A stretch of 64,000 nt of DNA from Heloderma charlesbogerti (GCA_026122225.1 JANEZZ010001641.1:1-64000); one strand, 5' to 3'; numbered from the stretch's first letter, positions 11,572-23,756 are shown. Notes: generated by a model from the letters alone, not told the origin. Translations and numbers: made by a program.

Positions 11572-12087
11572 GAAGGAAGATAGCTGCTTTTGAACTGTGG
11601 TGTTAGAGGAAAATTCTGAGAGTGCCTTGGACTGCAAGAAGATCAAAGCAGTCCATACTCCTGGAAATAAAGCCAGACTGCTCACTTGAGGGAATGATAT
11701 TAAAGGCAAAACTGAAGTACTTTGGCCACATAATGAGAAGACAGGACACCTTGGCGGAGATGCTGATGCTAGGGAAAGTGGTAGGCAAAAGGAAGAGGAG
11801 CCGACCAAGGACAAGATGGATGGATGATACTCTGGAGGTGACGGACTTGACCTTGGGGGAGCTGGGGGTGGCAACGGCCGACAGGAAGCTCTGGCGTGGG
11901 CTGGTCCATGAAGTCACGAAGAGTCGGAAGCAACTGAATAAACAACAACATATTTATTAAATGTAGTGGTCTATAATTTGATGGGAGCCATTTGATTCCA
12001 ACCAAAGATCTGGAGCCAGTTAGATGAATAAAGTAAAAATAAAACTGTGAGATGACTGGTACCCACGATTCTAAATTGTATTTAAAG

Positions 12088-12473
12088 CAGGGGTGGGGAA
12101 CCCCAGCCCTACGGACCAAATCTGATCCTCCTGAAGTAGCAATCTGGCCTTCCCAGGTTCCCAAGATGTCCATGTCCCCTTCCACTGGCCTCACACCCTT
12201 TCCCCAACCACTGATCATTTGGTGGTTTCTTGGCTTTTGTGCATTTTTTCCCCATTCTGAAAGGTTGAAATGCCTCTCCTAAGGCTTAGTTACTGGCACT
12301 AAGAGAGTTAAGCTACAATATGCTGGTATGTTTTTGTATTTTTGACCCCACCCCTTTTGCCTTTGGCCATGCCCCTTTGCCTTCAGCCCCACTCACCACT
12401 GGAATGTGGTCTCCAGGAAATTTCTCTGAAATTGAATTCAGGCCTTGGGCTGAAAGAGGTTCCCCACCCCCTG
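12088..12473. mobile_element. hAT-like MITE with CAGGGGTGGGGAACC ends
   Basis: The left end CAGGGGTGGGGAACC and right end GGTTCCCCACCCCCTG are inverted copies. The flanks ATTTAAAG and GTTTCAAG agree at 6 of 8 positions, in keeping with an old 8-bp duplication. No protein is encoded. A related copy lies at 47515-48467. Confidence 0.7.
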
Positions 12474-12479
12474 GTTTCA

Positions 12480-13565
12480 AGGTTTCACTAGGAATGCCAT
12501 CTTCTCCAGGGGCTTTATTGTTTGATAACAAAGCTATCAACACTTACACCTCTGCAGCCAAGACAGAAGGCCATAGATCAGTGTTAAAAAAATCATGAGA
12601 AGGATTCAGAAGAGGACACTAAAGAGCTGAATATAGCTAGAAAATGAGGTTCCCACTCTGGATTAGAAATGGTAGATAATAGCAAATTATTGTGCTCATG
12701 GCAGCCCTTATTAATTTAATTTCTGAAACTGTTATTGTCTTTTGACTTCATAGACAAGTCCAGACATGACGATAAATCTCTCTGATAAGTAATCTTTCTA
12801 GGATGAATTTGTTTAATCAACTTACAAAACTGTAATTGATCGACAACACTAATTTGAAGTATACTTCTTAGTATTCTGCTGTGATATACACTGCGTATTA
12901 GTAGAAAATGTTAGCTAGTGGGTGAGAGAGAGAAGGTTAATGGATATAGATCCCCTCTGTTTTCTTATCCTATTGGGATACCTTTCAAGGGAGATAAGAA
13001 AGCCCTGCCATTTAATTCTGGGTTGAGTGCATGGAGCACAAAACAATTGTCTATCGAGATTGTCTATCTGCTTCACAAAGCACAAACATGTATGAGAAGT
13101 ATTGTAAAAATGGTCAAGCAAAATCATTTAACTAAGAATGAGTAGACTCTCTGCGAGCAGGAGCAAAGCATGTGGGATATTTATAATTTACAGTATCTGC
13201 CTCACATTGATTTCTTCAACACTTTAACTAGAGCCGAGAAGCATGTCTGAGATTCCTCATTTTCCTACCCTCACTAGAAAAAGGCCACTCTGTAATTTTT
13301 GTGTGTGGACCCCATTTCCCATCCCACAATACTCCAGAACTTATGCTAGGTGCAAGGCATTGTGGGGGAAGCAAAATGGTGTACTGGTGGGCTCACTCAG
13401 TGAGCCCCCTGCCCTGATGGGCTTACCTGGTAAATGGCAGCAACAGGTAATGACAGCATTCCAAACCCCCCACCATTTTAATTTTTCACATTGCCCCAAA
13501 GCATCACCAGGGATGATTGTGGGAAATTAAAATGGCTTTACCCAGTGGAACATCAGTACATATGT
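12480..13565. other. unannotated stretch
   Basis: AT-rich sequence with no recognised gene or repeat. Confidence 0.35.
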
Positions 13566-13567
13566 TT

Positions 13568-13707
13568 TAAAGTAGAGTTGGAGAACCTGTGGTCCTCCAG
13601 ATACCATTGAGCTACCAATCCCGTAATTGCTGACCATTGCCCATGCTGGAGTGGCTGATGAGAGGTGGAGTCTAATAACAGCTGGAGTATAATAATTCCC
13701 CACCCCT
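13568..13707. mobile_element. short palindromic MITE
   Basis: The two halves are degenerate inverted copies: GGAGAACCTGTGGTCCTCCA on the left, and a reversed version leading to TTCCCCACCCCTGG on the right. The organisation is the same as at 49985-50120. Confidence 0.5.
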
Positions 13708-13709
13708 GG

Positions 13710-15171
13710 TTTCAACTTTCAACAGAGGCTCCGGGTCAGGTATTAACAGTGGTGGGCTTTGGGACACTGGCTGCCTGAGGGTTGCATATGCTGATGCTGG
13801 CTTATATGTGCCCTTTCATATTTCTGATGTCTCCTCAAATTAACTCCTCTGACATTTAGGAAAAAAAGGAGTTAAAAGTATGTGAAGTAACTGTAGGAAC
13901 TGTGCATGTGAGCATGTCCAAATTTTCTCCCCCTCCCTTCTAAAATGTCTATATCACCTTCCGGTTTTTATTCTTTTAGGGCACATGGCTGGCTGGGGAA
14001 TGCTGGTAGTTGTAGGACTTTTTTCTGTCTGAACATGCATAGGATTTTTCCCTTACACTTCAATCCAATACCCGCTAATATGGTAGGAAGCACCACTGAA
14101 TTCAGTGGGCTTTACTTTTGAGTACACATACATAAGATTGCACTATTAGGGAATCACTATAGGAACAAACCTACTCAGGAGTCTGATCTAGTTTATACAG
14201 TACACTTCTTTAAGAATCAAAAGCAGTCAAGCCTGTTACTAATTTTTTACCTAAACATGATCGCTTTCTCTCCATGAGTTGGTTATACAGTTTTGCTCAT
14301 ATACAACCTACAGATTATTCTAAGAATTTCTTCTTTACCCCATCCAAGGGAGAATTATTATTGGTTCAGTGTTGGGGTTGGAACAAAAGAGAACACGTAC
14401 ATGAAAAAAGTACAAGAAGATAGCGAGTGCGGACAACAACAAATTATATCGGCCTGTTACTGTGATAAGTAGCTTTCCCATGAATGCTCAGTCAAAAGCC
14501 TCCATAGATCAATCTCATTAGAGATAACAATGGAAGAGCTGCAGGAATACAGACTGAAATCCAACTGGAGTGTTTTCACAGCTTCCCAAGTATAGCTTTT
14601 ATGATAATGTGGCCAAGCCCCAGGAGTTGTAGCAAATCGGACAGATCAGGTTTAACTATGGAGAAGAAACAACTGTACGTCAAGCCCTTCTGCTTGGAAT
14701 GTTTCAGTGACGGGCAATGAATAGATTCAGACCAACAGCTGAAGGTAATCAGCCATTATGCATGATCATTGGCCTCAGTGATAAAACCAATATGCATTAA
14801 TTTGAATTCATTGCAGCAGAATGACAAGATCACAGATTATCACCTCTTGGTTGCTCCTTATTTCAAAAGTATTTCAGGAGGTGGTGAGCTGCACTTGACT
14901 TGTCACCTTTATGGTAGATCATTTCAACAAATGGTCGACTTCTTGGTAAAGCAAGATCACAGTAAGGTAACTTCACAACCTCTGCTGGTCTTCTAATGCC
15001 ATACTTTCAGATACTTTGGGGAACAGAACCAAGGAGGCACTTTCTAAAATCAGACTTCTTTACGTTCTAATAAAAAGCAGACGTTCTGAAGACCAGGAAC
15101 AACGGGAAAAGAGGGAGAGACAAAGACACTTCTCTCCCCAAAGCTGAGGAAAGGAAAAAGTAAATAAGGAT
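13710..15171. other. mostly unannotated; old repeat fragment near 13980-14150
   Basis: The phrases GGGGAATGCTGGTAGTTGTAG, GAACATGCATAGGATTTTTC and ATAAGATTGCAC at 13995-14150 match a phrase at 32768-32830 (GGGAATGCTGGGAGTTGTAG; AACATGCATAGGATTGCACC), so a shared decayed repeat is present. The rest carries no recognised feature. Confidence 0.45.
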
Positions 15172-15416
15172 GCAATGCTATGGCCACTAGACAGCATCTA
15201 GACAGCCATAGGATTTTTCATTTTCTGGGAACAGAGCTCAGAGCCAGTGCTCTGAGGCACCCTGGCTAGACAGCTGAAATCGGCCATCTAGCCACAAACG
15301 CAGGGCACCCACAGAGTGTAGGAGAGGATCCCCTCCGTGCTCTACCTGCCCTGCATTGGATAGTCACCTCCAAGTTTGGAGGCAGGCGGCCAACTATCCC
15401 CATAGGATTGCACCCT
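15172..15416. mobile_element. ATAGGATTGC-ended MITE (family B), copy 1
   Basis: The ends are GCAATGCTATGGCC and CATAGGATTGCACCCTA in inverted orientation. Inner landmarks are GCTAGACAGCTGAAATCGGC and CCTGCATTGGATAG. The same landmarks occur in the elements at 21229, 31818 and 58006, which defines a family. No coding sequence is present. Confidence 0.65.
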
Positions 15417-15896
15417 AAAAGTGCAAGAAGGATCTAAGGAAGAGTCCACTATCACTGCTTTGGGGGAACATAAGGAACAAGAGGTAATAAGCCATATACT
15501 AAAAATTTAGCAAGAGACATATAACAGCCTACAGTCTGTAGTATAGTTTGCATGGTTCATGGGGCAAGAGCTGTATTTTTTTTTTTAAAAAAAACATACC
15601 CTTCACCCCCTTTTTTTACTGCTTTAAGCTGCAATCTTATACACGCTTCCCTGGAATAAGTACCACCGAAGTCAATCGGTCTTACTTCTGAGTAGACATG
15701 AATAGGAATGTGTTATTAAGCTCCTGGTTTGTTTTCATGGGAGTGAAATATGCAGTCTGAGCCCTGTTAGCAATGCATTCTGTATTAGTATATAGTATAG
15801 ACTATTTCTACAAAACTGCAACCACCTAACTATTAAAGGTTGAAGTTGTTAAAAAGACCCTCACACCCTTGGACACGCCAGAAATAAAAATAAGCT

Positions 15897-17570
15897 GATT
15901 TATTTATTTTAAAACATTTAATTCTGCCTGTCATGTAAAACATATCCAGGTGGTGTATAAAATTAAAACCATAATATAAAATTATAAACAAGCAATATAA
16001 CTAAAACTTACACTTAAAGATAACTAATGGCTATCAGAAAACAAACAAACAGAAAATCAAAACAACAGGTGTTACACGTCATCAAAAGCCAAGGCGAAGT
16101 AAAAAAGAAAAGAAAAGAAAAAGCCCTCAACATATCCCTGATCTGCATCAAAGTTGGCATGTTTTATTTCCAGGGAAAGGATATTCCAGGGAGTGGGTGC
16201 CACCACAGAAAAGGCCCTATTCCTGGCTGTCGCCGGATGGACATCAGCAGGGTGTAGCACGACCAGGAGGGCCTCTGATCATGGTTATAGCAGACAGGCA
16301 GGTCTATACTGGAGAAGGCATTCCCTCAGGTATCCATGTCCCAAATTTAGGCCTTATGGATTAATACCGAAACCGTAAACTTGTCACAGTAGCAAATTGG
16401 CATCCAGTGCAGTTCTTTCAACAATGATGTTACATGGCAGCAGCTAGACATATCACACAGTAGTGCTGCTGCTGCATTCTGCACTAGCTACAGCTTCCAG
16501 ACCACACATAAGGGCAGCCTCACAGAGAGTACTTTACAGTAGTCAACACATGTTACCACTATGAATGGGTCACTGTCGCTCATCTACTCCTGTCCAGGAA
16601 TGACCATAGCTGGTGCACAAGCTGAAGCTGGTAAAAGGCACTTCTTGTCATTGCAGCCACTTGGGCCTCCAGAGACAGCAGTGGTTCTGTGAACACCCGC
16701 AGGCTATGTACCTGCTCCTTCAGAGGGAGTGCAGTCCCATCCAGAACAAGACAACTGCTTAAGTCCCAGCCCACGAATGCCTGTCCACAGGACTTCGATG
16801 TTAGCAGGATGCAGCCTCAATTTCTTGGCCCTCAAGCAAGCCACCACTGCGTCAAGACACTGGGACAGGTCCTGCATGGCCCCATCTGATTCAGATATAA
16901 CAGAAAAACAGTGCTTCATAGCTCCTAATGACTGCTCCCAACAGCTTCATATAGATGTTGAATCGCATTCTGAACAAGATGGTATTTTGTGGCACTCCCT
17001 GGCACAAAATTAGCCACCCAACGTTACATGCTGCAACCGGCCCCCCAAGTAACAGCAGCACCACTGTAAAACAGTTCCCCTTACCCCCAACTCACAGAAA
17101 TGGTCCAATAGGATACCACGGTCAGTGGTATCAAAAGCTGCTTAGAGATTAAGAGCAATAGGGCTGCATTCCCCCTCTCCCTCTCCCAATAAAGGTAATC
17201 CATCAGGGAGACCAAGGCTAAAACCAAGTACTAAAACCAGGTCTGAACCCATACTGAAATGGGTCTAGAATATCAATTTCCTCCATGAGTGCCTGGAGCG
17301 GGGCTGCTCTCAGATACCTTCCTGAAGAAGGGGGGATTAGCACTGGGCGATCATTGGCCAATACTTCTGGGTCCAGAGTGGGCTTTTTCAGGAGTGGCTG
17401 CATGATCACCTCCTTAACGGTGGTTGGCACCCCACTCCCGCAGCAGTGCATTCATCACACTCTGAACCCACCCAGTCACCTTGGCTGGCTTTAATTAGCC
17501 ATGATGGGAAGGGGTTGAGACAGCAAGCAGTAAGAGCACCTTGTCTACTTTCTTGGGCTGCAGCAACTGA
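15897..17570 (-). mobile_element. old L2-clade LINE, 5'-truncated
   Basis: The plus strand begins with an A/T-rich tail and GGTGGTGTATAAAATTAAAACC. It then reads antisense through the L2 3' region (for example CCAGGGAGTGGGTGCCACCACAGAAAAGGCCC at 16175-16206) up to the reverse transcriptase near 17.45 kb. It is collinear with 38186-39822 but far more diverged. Confidence 0.8.
17210..17480 (-). pseudogene. L2 reverse transcriptase remnant
   Basis: The minus strand reads VIMQPLLKKPTLDPEVLAND and DILDPFQYGFRPGFST, the fingers part of an L2 reverse transcriptase (compare VIRPLLKKPNLDPEDVNNY and LDPFQSGFRPGF in the intact ORF at 38425-39822). Scattered stops downstream show it is decayed. Confidence 0.8.
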
Positions 17571-18149
17571 AGCTGATCACACGAAACTGGCACAGATGGT
17601 GCATTAGCTTATCTCAAAGAAGAAGCAGACATAATTTTTTTTTAAAAATTGCAACATACGGATTTGCTTAGATGGATGCATTTCTTTACTGCTTGGTTAA
17701 ATGACATTCTGGGGTGGTGAGGGGTGGATGGACACAAACGCTAATTCTTAAAGTCATTTGATGATGGCCATTTCAAAGTGTCCCAAATGGCTTGGGTCAT
17801 ATGGCTTCTAGGATCTAGAGGCCTTGGCACAGCCCCCCCCCCCTCCTATGCAGCCATCAGGTCAAATAACAGACAGGAGAAGGAGAGAGACTGGTCCTGC
17901 TTCTTCATAGCAGCCCCCGCCCCCAGCCTCTGGCCAGTTAGAACTGGACAAGATATGAATGATGTCATGTACCATAGTTGGGCTCCCACATTCTGCTTTG
18001 TGACAAAATCCTTAAATCAGGAATTCCAGGAACTGCCACCTGGCACTTCTTTAGAATAGGCCCTGATCAGCCCCTTCCAGTTGTTGTCTAAGCGCCAGAC
18101 TATAAAAGAAACATAACCCTTAAAGCTGATTGCTTTGGGATGCCAAAAT
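17571..18149. other. unannotated stretch
   Basis: No recognised feature. A poly-C run lies at 17826-17843. Confidence 0.3.
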
Positions 18150-18505
18150 GGAGTTGTGACCTTTTAAAATGGAGCTCGGTAATGCCAGATGGGTACAGGA
18201 AATTGGAGGTACTAATGTGCACAAACAGGATGGACTCCCCCCAATAGTATTGCATAGGGGTACTAGATAAGGATATCCTTTTTCTCCTGTTCTGTTTGTT
18301 CTAGCAACAGAGCTGTTAGTCCAAATGACTACAAAGGACCATAGACTTAAAGGGATTAGAATGCATAACCAGAAACACCTGATAAACTTGTTTGCAGATG
18401 ATGTGGTGCTCTTTCTAGAGGAGCCTATGCCAGCAGTTACAGGGATACTGTCCAAGTTTCAGAACCTCTTGGGGCTCCAACTTAATTATAATGCAATGTA
18501 AAATT
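18150..18505 (+). pseudogene. L1-clade LINE reverse transcriptase fragment
   Basis: Read on the plus strand with small frame changes, the segment gives FVLATELLVQMTTKDHRL, then HNQKHLINLFADDVVLFLEE and LSKFQNLLGLQLNYN. FADD in place of YADD, followed by VVLFL, is the L1-type active-site block. Only about 110 residues are left, without 5' or 3' ends, so it is a dead fragment. It is the only L1-like piece seen here. Confidence 0.8.
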
Positions 18506-18754
18506 TTGAGTGGGATTCTATATATGATTTCCAATGATGCAATTTCTATATCCTGAAAATAGCATGGTGTATTTTACCTGTACAAACTTTAAATAATAAA
18601 AAGTTCAGAAAAGAACAGGATAGCGTAAAAAAGTAGTAATGCCAAATGGGCCAAACCTTTGATATAATTGCAAATATAAGTTAGGTTTGTCATCATGTTC
18701 TCCTCCATCCTCAGCTGTTCAGTTTTGGTGATATTTATTTATTTATAACATTTA

Positions 18755-20870
18755 TTGTTGTTGTTCAGTCGTTCAGTCATGTCCGACTCTTCGTGACGCC
18801 ATGGACCATAGCACGCCAGGCCTTCCTGTTCTCTGCTCTCTTCCTGGGTGTGCTCAAGTCCATATTCATTGCATCGGTGATGCTATCTAGCCATCTCATC
18901 CTCTGCCGTCCCCTTCTCCTTTTGCCTTCAGTCTTTCCCAGCATCAGGGTCTTTTCCAGAGAGTTTTCTCTTTGCATTAGGTGGCCAAAATATTTGAGCT
19001 TCAGCTTCAGTATCTGTCCTTCCAATGAGCACTCAGGGTTGATTTCCTTTAGGATGGACTGATTGGACCTCCTTGCAGTCCAGGGGACTCGTAAGAGTCT
19101 TCTCCAGCACCACAGTTCGAAAGCATCAATTCTTGGGCGCTCAGCCTTCCTTATAGTTCAGCTCTCACAGCCATACGTTACTGCTGGGAAAACCATAGCT
19201 TTGATTAGGTGATGTCTCTGCTTCTTACTATGCTGTCTAGGTTTGCCATAGCTTTCCTCCCAAGGAGCAAGCGTCTTTTAATTTCATGGCTACAGTCACT
19301 GTCTGCCGTGATCTTGGAGCCCAAGAAAATAAAATCTGTCACTGCTTCCATTTCTTCCCCTTCCATATGCCAGGAAGTGATGGGGCCAGATGCCATGATC
19401 TTAGTTTTTTTAATGTTGAGTTTCAAACCAGCTTTTGCACTCTCCTCTTTCACCCTCAACAAGAGGCTCTTTAGATCCTCTTCGCTTTCTGCCATTAGGG
19501 TGGTATCATCTGCGTATCTGAGGTTGTTGATAATTCTCCTGGCAATCTTAATTCCAACCTGTGATTCATCCAACCCGGCATTTCTCATGATGTACTCTGC
19601 ATATAAGTTAAATAAGCAGGGTGACAATATGCAGCCTTGTCGTACTCCTTTCCCAATTTTGAACCAATTGGTTGTCTGGTTCTTACTGTTGCTTCTTGAC
19701 CCTCGTACAGGTTTCTCAGGAGACAGGTAAGGTGGTCTGGTACCCCCATCTCTTTCAGAATTTGCCAGAGTTTGTTGTGATCCACACAATCAAAGGCTTT
19801 AGCGTAGTCAATGAAGCAGAAATAGACGTTTTTCTAGAATTCCCTTGCTTTCTCCATGATCCAGCGAAAGTTGGCGATTTGATCTCTTGTTCCTCTGCCT
19901 CTTCGAAACCCAGCTTGTACTTCCGGTAGTTCTCGGTTCGCATACTGCTGAAGCCTAGCTTGTAGGATTTTGAGCATCACCTTGCTGGCATGTGAAATGA
20001 GCGCAATTGTGCGGTAGTTTGAACACTCTTTGGCATTGCCCTTTTTTGGAACTGGAATGTAAACTGACCATTTCCAGTCTTGTGGCCACTGTTGAGTGTT
20101 CCAAATTTGTTGGCATATTGAGTGCAGCACTTTAACAGCATCATCTTTAGGATCTTAAATAGCTCAGCTGGAATACTGTCATCTCCGCTAGCTTTATCAT
20201 TAGTAATGCTTCCTAAGGCCCACTTGACTTCACTCTCTAGGATGTCCGGCTCAAGTTCAGTGACCGCACTATCATGGCTATCAGGGACATTCAGATCTTT
20301 CCTGTATAGTTCTGTGTATTCTTTCCACCTCTTCTGAATCTCCTCTGCTTCTGTTAGGTCCCTGCCTTCTTTGTCCTTTATCATGCCCGTCTTTGCACAA
20401 AACGTTCCCTTGAGATCTCCGATTGTCTTGAAGAGATCTCTAGTCTTTCCCATTCTGTTGTTTTCTTCGATTTCTTTGCATTGTTCATTTAAAAAGGCCT
20501 TCTTGTCTCTCCTTGCTATTCTCTGGAACTCTGCATTCAGTTGGATATATCTTCCCCTTTCTCCCTTGCTTTTCACTTCCCTTCTTTCCTCAGCTACTTG
20601 TAAAGCCTCATCAGACAGCCACTTGGCTTTCTTGCATTTCTTTTTCTTTGGGATGGATTTCGTTGCTGCCTCCTGAACAATGTTACGGACCTCCGTCCAT
20701 AGTTCCTCAGGCACTCTGTCTATCAGGTCTAATCCCTGAAATCTATTCCTCACCTCCACTGTATATTCATAAGGGATATGATTTAGGTCATACCTGAATG
20801 GTTTAGTGGTTTTCCCTATGTTCTTCAATTTAAGCCGAAATTTGGAAGAAGCAGCCACAGTGGTCAACGT
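18755..20870 (-). mobile_element. RTE-BovB LINE, copy 2 (5'-truncated)
   Basis: The 3' end is at left (GTTCAGTCATGTCCGACTCT, the complement of the BovB tail AGAGTCGGACATGAC). On the minus strand it covers the reverse transcriptase and the end of the endonuclease-to-RT linker, to about 20866. It is close to the copies at 51.3 and 61.3 kb. Confidence 0.93.
18777..20867 (-). pseudogene. BovB ORF2 fragment, frameshifted
   Basis: From 20867 down, the minus strand gives KFRLKLKNIGKTTKPFRYDL and the basic linker SIPKKKKCKKAKWLSDEA, then NDKASGDDSIPAELFKI. After a frame change near 20130 it gives KKGNAKECSNYRTIALISHA, RQGCILSPCLFNLYAEY, RYADDTTLMAESEEDL (active site YADD) and FLGSKITADSDCSHEI. The C-terminal MEGQILKLKLKYFGHLMQRE lies at 19025-18777. 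There are at least two frameshifts and a small deletion around GSKKTW / NQTTNWFK near 19680. The 5' end, including the whole endonuclease core, is missing. Confidence 0.9.
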
Positions 20871-20880
20871 AAGTCTCTGC

Positions 20881-21228
20881 TGTGGCCTGAAGAAGTAATA
20901 AAATCAATCAATACCTCTACAAAATTAAGAGAAACATGGAACACTGAAATGAAATGTGTGCATACTTAATTCAGTGGAAGTTCGTTCTGACAATTGTGAT
21001 GGGGGGAAATGAAAATAAATTGTATACCTTCACACCAGGATTTAGTTAATTATTTTAAGCCTTAACTGTTGTGTCAAATTATTGAATGATTTAGTGGTCT
21101 AACTACACAGAGAGAATTCCATCCTTTACTGCTTTGTAAAAGTGGCACCCGGAGCACTGTCATGGGCCATTGAAGCACCATTGTATAGTAACTCACCTGA
21201 AGTAGGTAACAGGTAGGTGAATTAGAGA
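20881..21228. other. unannotated stretch
   Basis: No recognised feature. Confidence 0.3.
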
Positions 21229-22235
21229 GCAATCCTATGGCTGCTAGACAGTGGCTAGATGGCCACAAGATATCTGGTTTTCCGGGACTGACCCTGGAGC
21301 CCACGGTTCCTAGAGAACCGACCATCCCTCACTTCAGCCCCATGCTCCACACTCGCAAAAGGAGCGTGGAGTGGCTGAAAAGGGGCGTTCCTGGCTGGCG
21401 TTCCGGGGGGGGGGGAGGGCAGAAATGCCTGTACAACACACCCAATTATATTGGATGCAATGTGTCATACAGCAGCCTCTTCCCCCACTCTGCCCTCCCA
21501 TGGCTAGACAGCCGCAATCGGCTGTCTAGCCGAAAATGCAGGGCAGGAGAAGCACAGATGGAATGATCCCCTCTGCGCTTCTCCTGCTCTGCATTGGATA
21601 GGTGGTCACCTCCAAGTTTGGAGGTGGCTGCCTATCTGAATAGGATTGTGCCTAGGGGTGTACGGATCTCTACTTTTCTGGTCTGGGGGGCGTCTGCAGG
21701 GGTGGAGGCTATCTGTCCCTCCCCCCCAGAATCTGTCCAGGCCAGCTCTGCTCTGCGGGGATCCTGTGGAACCGGCCACCGGGTCCTCATTGCTGGCGAT
21801 ACGGCCGGCTGCCATTGCCATGCCATATCGCTTCACTGGGCTAACTAACTCCGGACGCAAATGGCATCCACTACGCCATTTGTGGCCGTAAAGCTGTTAG
21901 GTTAACCTAAATGCAGCCATTTACAGCTGCAGTTCGGTAAATCTACCAGCTTTATGGCCGCAAATGGCATAGTGGACGCCATTTGCATCCGGAGTTAGTT
22001 AGCCCAGCGAAGCGATACGGCATGGCATGTCAGTGGTGGCTGGCTGTATTGCCAGCAATGCAGACCTGGTGGCCGGCAGGATTGAGGCGTGGAGGAAGCC
22101 GACCTGGACGGATTCCGGGGGAGACAGAGATGAGTGCTCTGTTCCGCCACGGGCCCCAAAGGGGCTGGATTCTTGGAATCCAGCCTCATTGGGGTCCATG
22201 GTGAAATTCTCCGCCATCCCTAATTGTGTCCTTAT
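21229..22235. mobile_element. ATAGGATTGC-ended MITE (family B), copy 2, split by a hAT MITE
   Basis: Starts GCAATCCTATGGCTGCTAGA. The right end GAATAGGATTGTGCC is interrupted at 21653. Inner landmarks CAATCGGCTGTCTAGCCG and CTGCATTGGATAGGTGG match the other family-B copies. The remaining end resumes after 22222. Confidence 0.7.
21653..22222 (-). mobile_element. compound-palindrome hAT MITE, copy 4 (alternative core)
   Basis: Starts TAGGGGTGTACGG and ends CCGCCATCCCTA, so it is reversed relative to copy 1. Flanks are ATTGTGCC (21645-21652) and ATTGTGTC (22223-22230), with one mismatch. The core differs from copies 1-3: it is a long palindrome around 21790-22060 with CGCAAATGGC / GCCATTTGCG boxes and AGCCCAGCGAAGCGATACGG at its outer edge, and no GATAGGCTACG units. 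Copy 8 shares several of these core phrases. Donor-like boxes are degraded here. Confidence 0.85.
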
Positions 22236-22328
22236 GTTATGGGTTGGAACTGGGCTGGTGATCCTTTTCATATGGTACATAGCTCTGCTATCCAAGATGT
22301 AGATCACATGCGCGCGCATGCGCACACA

Positions 22329-22363
<35 letters not shown>

Positions 22364-23479
22364 TTTTCAGTATCAAAAAAGCAACTTGCATAGAAAATCA
22401 AACCTTCAGTTTTTACCCAACAATATACTAATGGAATGCTTCACATAAAGATTCATAATGCCTTTGAAAAGGGTTTTTTCCCCTTAATATTAGGTTTGCA
22501 TGTTGGAGGGGAGAGCTATGTATGATATGAAAAGTCCAAGACAAATGAACAATGGAAAGCGGTCTATTTTAAAATGTATTGGAACAGTACAGTGCAAGAC
22601 AATGCACAACTCTATAGGCTTATTGGGAATATTATGAAAAATTTTATGAAAAAATTGCAGGTGTAATAAACTGGATAAAAATGCAAACGTTTTCAAAAGC
22701 CCTTTGAGGAATTTTGAGATGTAATGTGAAAAGTTCAATTAGTATATTGTTGGATAAAAATTGAGGTGTGATTGTCTATGAAAAGGCATGGTGTAATTTT
22801 TTTTTTAAAAGGTTATGTGCAAGTTAGATGGGAAAGCTATCTACCATATGAAAAGAATTACCAGCCCTGTACCAATCCGAAGTATAATTCACTTTCCTTT
22901 TTGATGCTGATTTGTATTTAGTCTATTAGTATATTCTAATGATGATGATGATGATAATAAATTTCCAAGGTAGCTGTGAAGGAAACGAATGGGCCTCTAT
23001 TGTTGTATTTAGTTTGGTTTTAGGATATTATGGGGTTAAACCTTTTTGTGTTTGTGCTAGTCACTTTCAGTCAAGAGGTTAATAGTTTACAGAGGACAAA
23101 AGCTTAGTTAGAATGTAGAGGTCATTGCTCAGAGGAGCCAGGAGATTATGAGGTTCATAGTTTGCAGAAATGAACAAGAAACTATCCTCCTGATAGTTGG
23201 TGAGGAAAATAATAATTTTAAGAGAAAATGCCTAGGCAGAAAGGCAGAGCAGCAGGGAATATAAGAAGAAGCAGAAGAAGGAGGGGGAGGGAGAGAGAAA
23301 GAGAGAAGGAAAGAAGCCCAGAGTCCTAGAGGATCAGAGCTGCTGGAACTGGAGGACTGATTGAGAGAGCTGTACAGGACTTTGATAAAATAGTGACTCT
23401 GTCTAGTTGTTTGCTGCATATGTTTATCCCTTGTTTTCTTGTTACCCTTTTGCTCATATTTTTTTGCACTGTGTGTCTA
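22236..23479. other. mostly unannotated; microsatellites
   Basis: A (CG/CA)n-(TA)n tract lies at 22308-22360 and a (GAT)n run at 22939-22960. Purine-rich GGAGGGGGAGGGAGAGAGAA lies at 23280-23300. No gene signal. Confidence 0.5.
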
Positions 23480-23480
23480 T

Positions 23481-23756
23481 GGCCCAGTTTGCATGATCAT
23501 GGAGAGGAAATAAGTCATGGTCACTTATCCCCCCCCCCCGCCCCCACATCCCTGGTTGCATGCCAGTCACGTGGATTTGCATAATTACCTTGAGCAGTGT
23601 GGCTTGTCATGCTGTGCGAACCCAGCCAGAGTGACTTGTTGCTATGGGTAAAGCCACCCAGAACTCTGCAACAGTGTGTGCGTGCACCTGGGGAGGAGTG
23701 GGGGGGGATAAGCCACCGCGGCTTATTTCTCCTTCGTGATCATGTGAACTTGGGCA
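23481..23756. mobile_element. MITE with GCCCAGTTTGCATGATCATG ends
   Basis: The left end GCCCAGTTTGCATGATCATG and the right end, read in reverse as GCCCAAGTTCACATGATCAC, are inverted copies. GTGTGT occurs on both sides. The middle contains C-rich and G-rich tracts and GCCACCGCGGCTTATTT. No coding content. Confidence 0.6.

Larger units (their letters stand above)
6838..11945 (+). mobile_element. RTE-BovB LINE, copy 1 (old, nearly full length, split by nested insertions)
   Basis: Three segments (6838-8827, 10268-10936 and about 11580-11945) are collinear with the BovB at 61261-64000 and with the 3' end seen at 18.75 and 51.35 kb. The 5' UTR is recognisable (GACACCCAAGACGGGAAGGTC; CCCAGTATTCTTGCCG). 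The 3' end reads GAAGTCACGAAGAGTCGGAAG. Segment 1 is split from segment 2 by an L2 insertion and segment 2 from segment 3 by a MITE. Within segment 1 about 170 bases of the reverse transcriptase are missing just before the L2 insertion (CTTGCAAGGT joins directly to AGACGCCTTTG). Confidence 0.93.
7280..11945 (+). pseudogene. BovB ORF2 (endonuclease-reverse transcriptase), broken
   Basis: The endonuclease part is visible at 7304-7640 (GVSELKWTGMGHF; NITVIQIYTPSSD) and continues in another frame from 7650 (NQIDYILCSQRW; then SDHEVL, the conserved SDH block). The linker and start of the reverse transcriptase run to 8827 (NKAAGDDGIPTELF). After the L2 insertion the frame resumes at about 10268 with VWQGCILSPYLFNLYAEH and RYADDTTLMAESEEEL, where YADD is the polymerase active site. 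The thumb/C-terminal region follows and is interrupted again at 10937. The last part (SLEGMILKAKLKYFGHIMRR) lies at about 11680-11940. Frameshifts, a deletion and two insertions make it non-functional. In live elements it nicks target DNA and copies the element RNA. Confidence 0.9.
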
